A stretch of DNA of 64,000 nucleotides from Azadirachta indica (taxonomy: Eukaryota > Streptophyta > Magnoliopsida > Sapindales > Meliaceae): positions 17,595,269-17,659,268 of the forward strand of contig CM040440.1 in the NCBI GenBank assembly GCA_022749755.1, given 5' to 3'. Shown piece after piece: positions 63,141 through 64,000 of this stretch (position 1 is its first letter; every line of letters begins with the position of its first letter). The notes below the pieces were generated by a model that worked only from the letters and a program-made list of their open reading frames with translations, was not told the origin of the DNA and ran no database searches. The translations under genes and the position numbers were made by a program.

Positions 63141-64000
63141 ATGGCTGTTGCAATTGTAAAACCGGGCTCGCTCACTCCTCTCCACTTCTCTTCTCGTCTC
63201 AAAGAATTCCCTCTTTTGGATTGCAGGTCATTCCGGCCCAGGTTAAGGAATTTTCGAATTTCTCAGCTCAAATACACTAGAAATGCATCAAATCTTCCTG
63301 TTATCAGAGCTCAGAGCACTCCTGGTATCGATTAAAAGTTTTTCCTTCCATTTTCTTTTCAGAAGTTTATAGGTTGCTGAATGTGTAGCAATACTGTTTG
63401 AGTATTTGGAATTTGATGGTGCTATGTTTGGTTGCTTACAGATTATATTCCTGATTCTAAGTTCTACAAAGTGGAAGCCATTCTCAGGTATTGAGTTGCT
63501 GGTTATGGTTATGCCCATGTGATTATATTCCTTTAATAGAGCGCGATGATTAGGACCGCAAGTTACTCTTGACCCTTCTTTTTTAAAAATGTCACCGTAT
63601 TTACTGAGTTTCATATATCTACTTTTATTCTTATTCTTTTAACTGTTGCTGAATTTGGGATCAAATAGGCCATGGAGAGTCCAGCAGGTTTCCTCGGTAA
63701 GAACTAATATATCTTCACCATTGCTGTTTATAGTTACAAATAGAATTACGCCATTTTAATCTATTTGCTTGGAAATTAATAAAATAACATGATTATGTTT
63801 TGAATTCTACTTACAGTACCACTAGAAATTTCAAGTATTGCCATCTCACTTCTTCTCTTTTAACTCTGCATTCCAGTCATCACTTGCATGTAGGAAACCT
63901 TTTATAATCTTCGGTTGCATCTCCAGTGCTATAACTTGCAAAAGCTATGGTGCCCATAGTGATGGCTGTTGGTTATTTTTGGTTGTGATATTTTGTCAAA
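63141..64000 (+). CDS. GLB1: Plastid nitrogen regulatory protein P-II, partial (5' exons)
   Basis: Exons seen: 63141-63324, 63442-63487, 63669-63696; the gene continues past the window. Exon 1 encodes a plastid transit peptide (about 60 residues, basic and Ser-rich, ending near VIRAQSTP). Exons 2-3 give DYIPDSKFYKVEAILRPWRV and QQVSS, the start of the mature PII domain (KFYKVEAI.RPWR). The T-loop, B-loop and C-terminal glutamine-binding segment lie outside. Plant PII senses 2-oxoglutarate, ATP/ADP and glutamine in the chloroplast and activates N-acetylglutamate kinase in arginine synthesis. Splice phases (1, then 2) are consistent. The next acceptor was not found before 64000. Confidence 0.92.

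Overview
The window is nuclear DNA of a flowering plant, almost certainly a eudicot. Genes are split by short AT-rich GT-AG introns, the protein families are plant-specific (NIMIN, class BOR1 borate exporter, PII with a plastid leader, SHAGGY-like kinase), and the intergenic DNA is AT-rich with many TA microsatellites and small DNA transposons. A woody dicot such as Citrus would fit, but nothing here fixes the species.

Left third (1-22.9 kb): a direct tandem array of an 8.44-kb unit. Two complete units (1-8432, 8433-16878) and a third cut at 20455 are visible, and the array probably continues left of the window. Each full unit carries two related minus-strand genes for small, apparently plastid-targeted proteins of unknown function (called A and B here; they arose by an older duplication inside the unit) and one plus-strand DUF1517 gene. 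Not every copy is intact. B in unit 1 and DUF1517 in unit 2 each have a homopolymer frameshift, and unit 3 has lost the DUF1517 gene. Right of the array lie two much older DUF1517 tail fragments separated by an inserted element that contains a broken class III peroxidase fragment.

Middle (22.9-45.2 kb): an SDR oxidoreductase (minus), a group I GSK3/SHAGGY-like kinase with 12 coding exons, a GH28 polygalacturonase with a Pro/Ser-rich N-terminal region, and a tandem cluster of three intronless NIMIN3-like genes whose upstream regions carry TGACG (TGA-factor) motifs.

Right third (45.2-64 kb): a LINE tail and two hAT-like MITEs with 8-bp target duplications, a 12-exon BOR1-type borate exporter (minus) with one apparent GC-AG intron, a tRNA-Phe(GAA) gene (minus), and a head-to-head pair: a DUF952 gene (minus) and the first exons of the plastid PII sensor GLB1 (plus, running off the window).

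The genes do not form one pathway. The most unusual part is the recent array with its uncharacterised A/B family and mixed intact and broken copies. All exon models were read by eye from splice signals, reading frame and family knowledge; no search was run.
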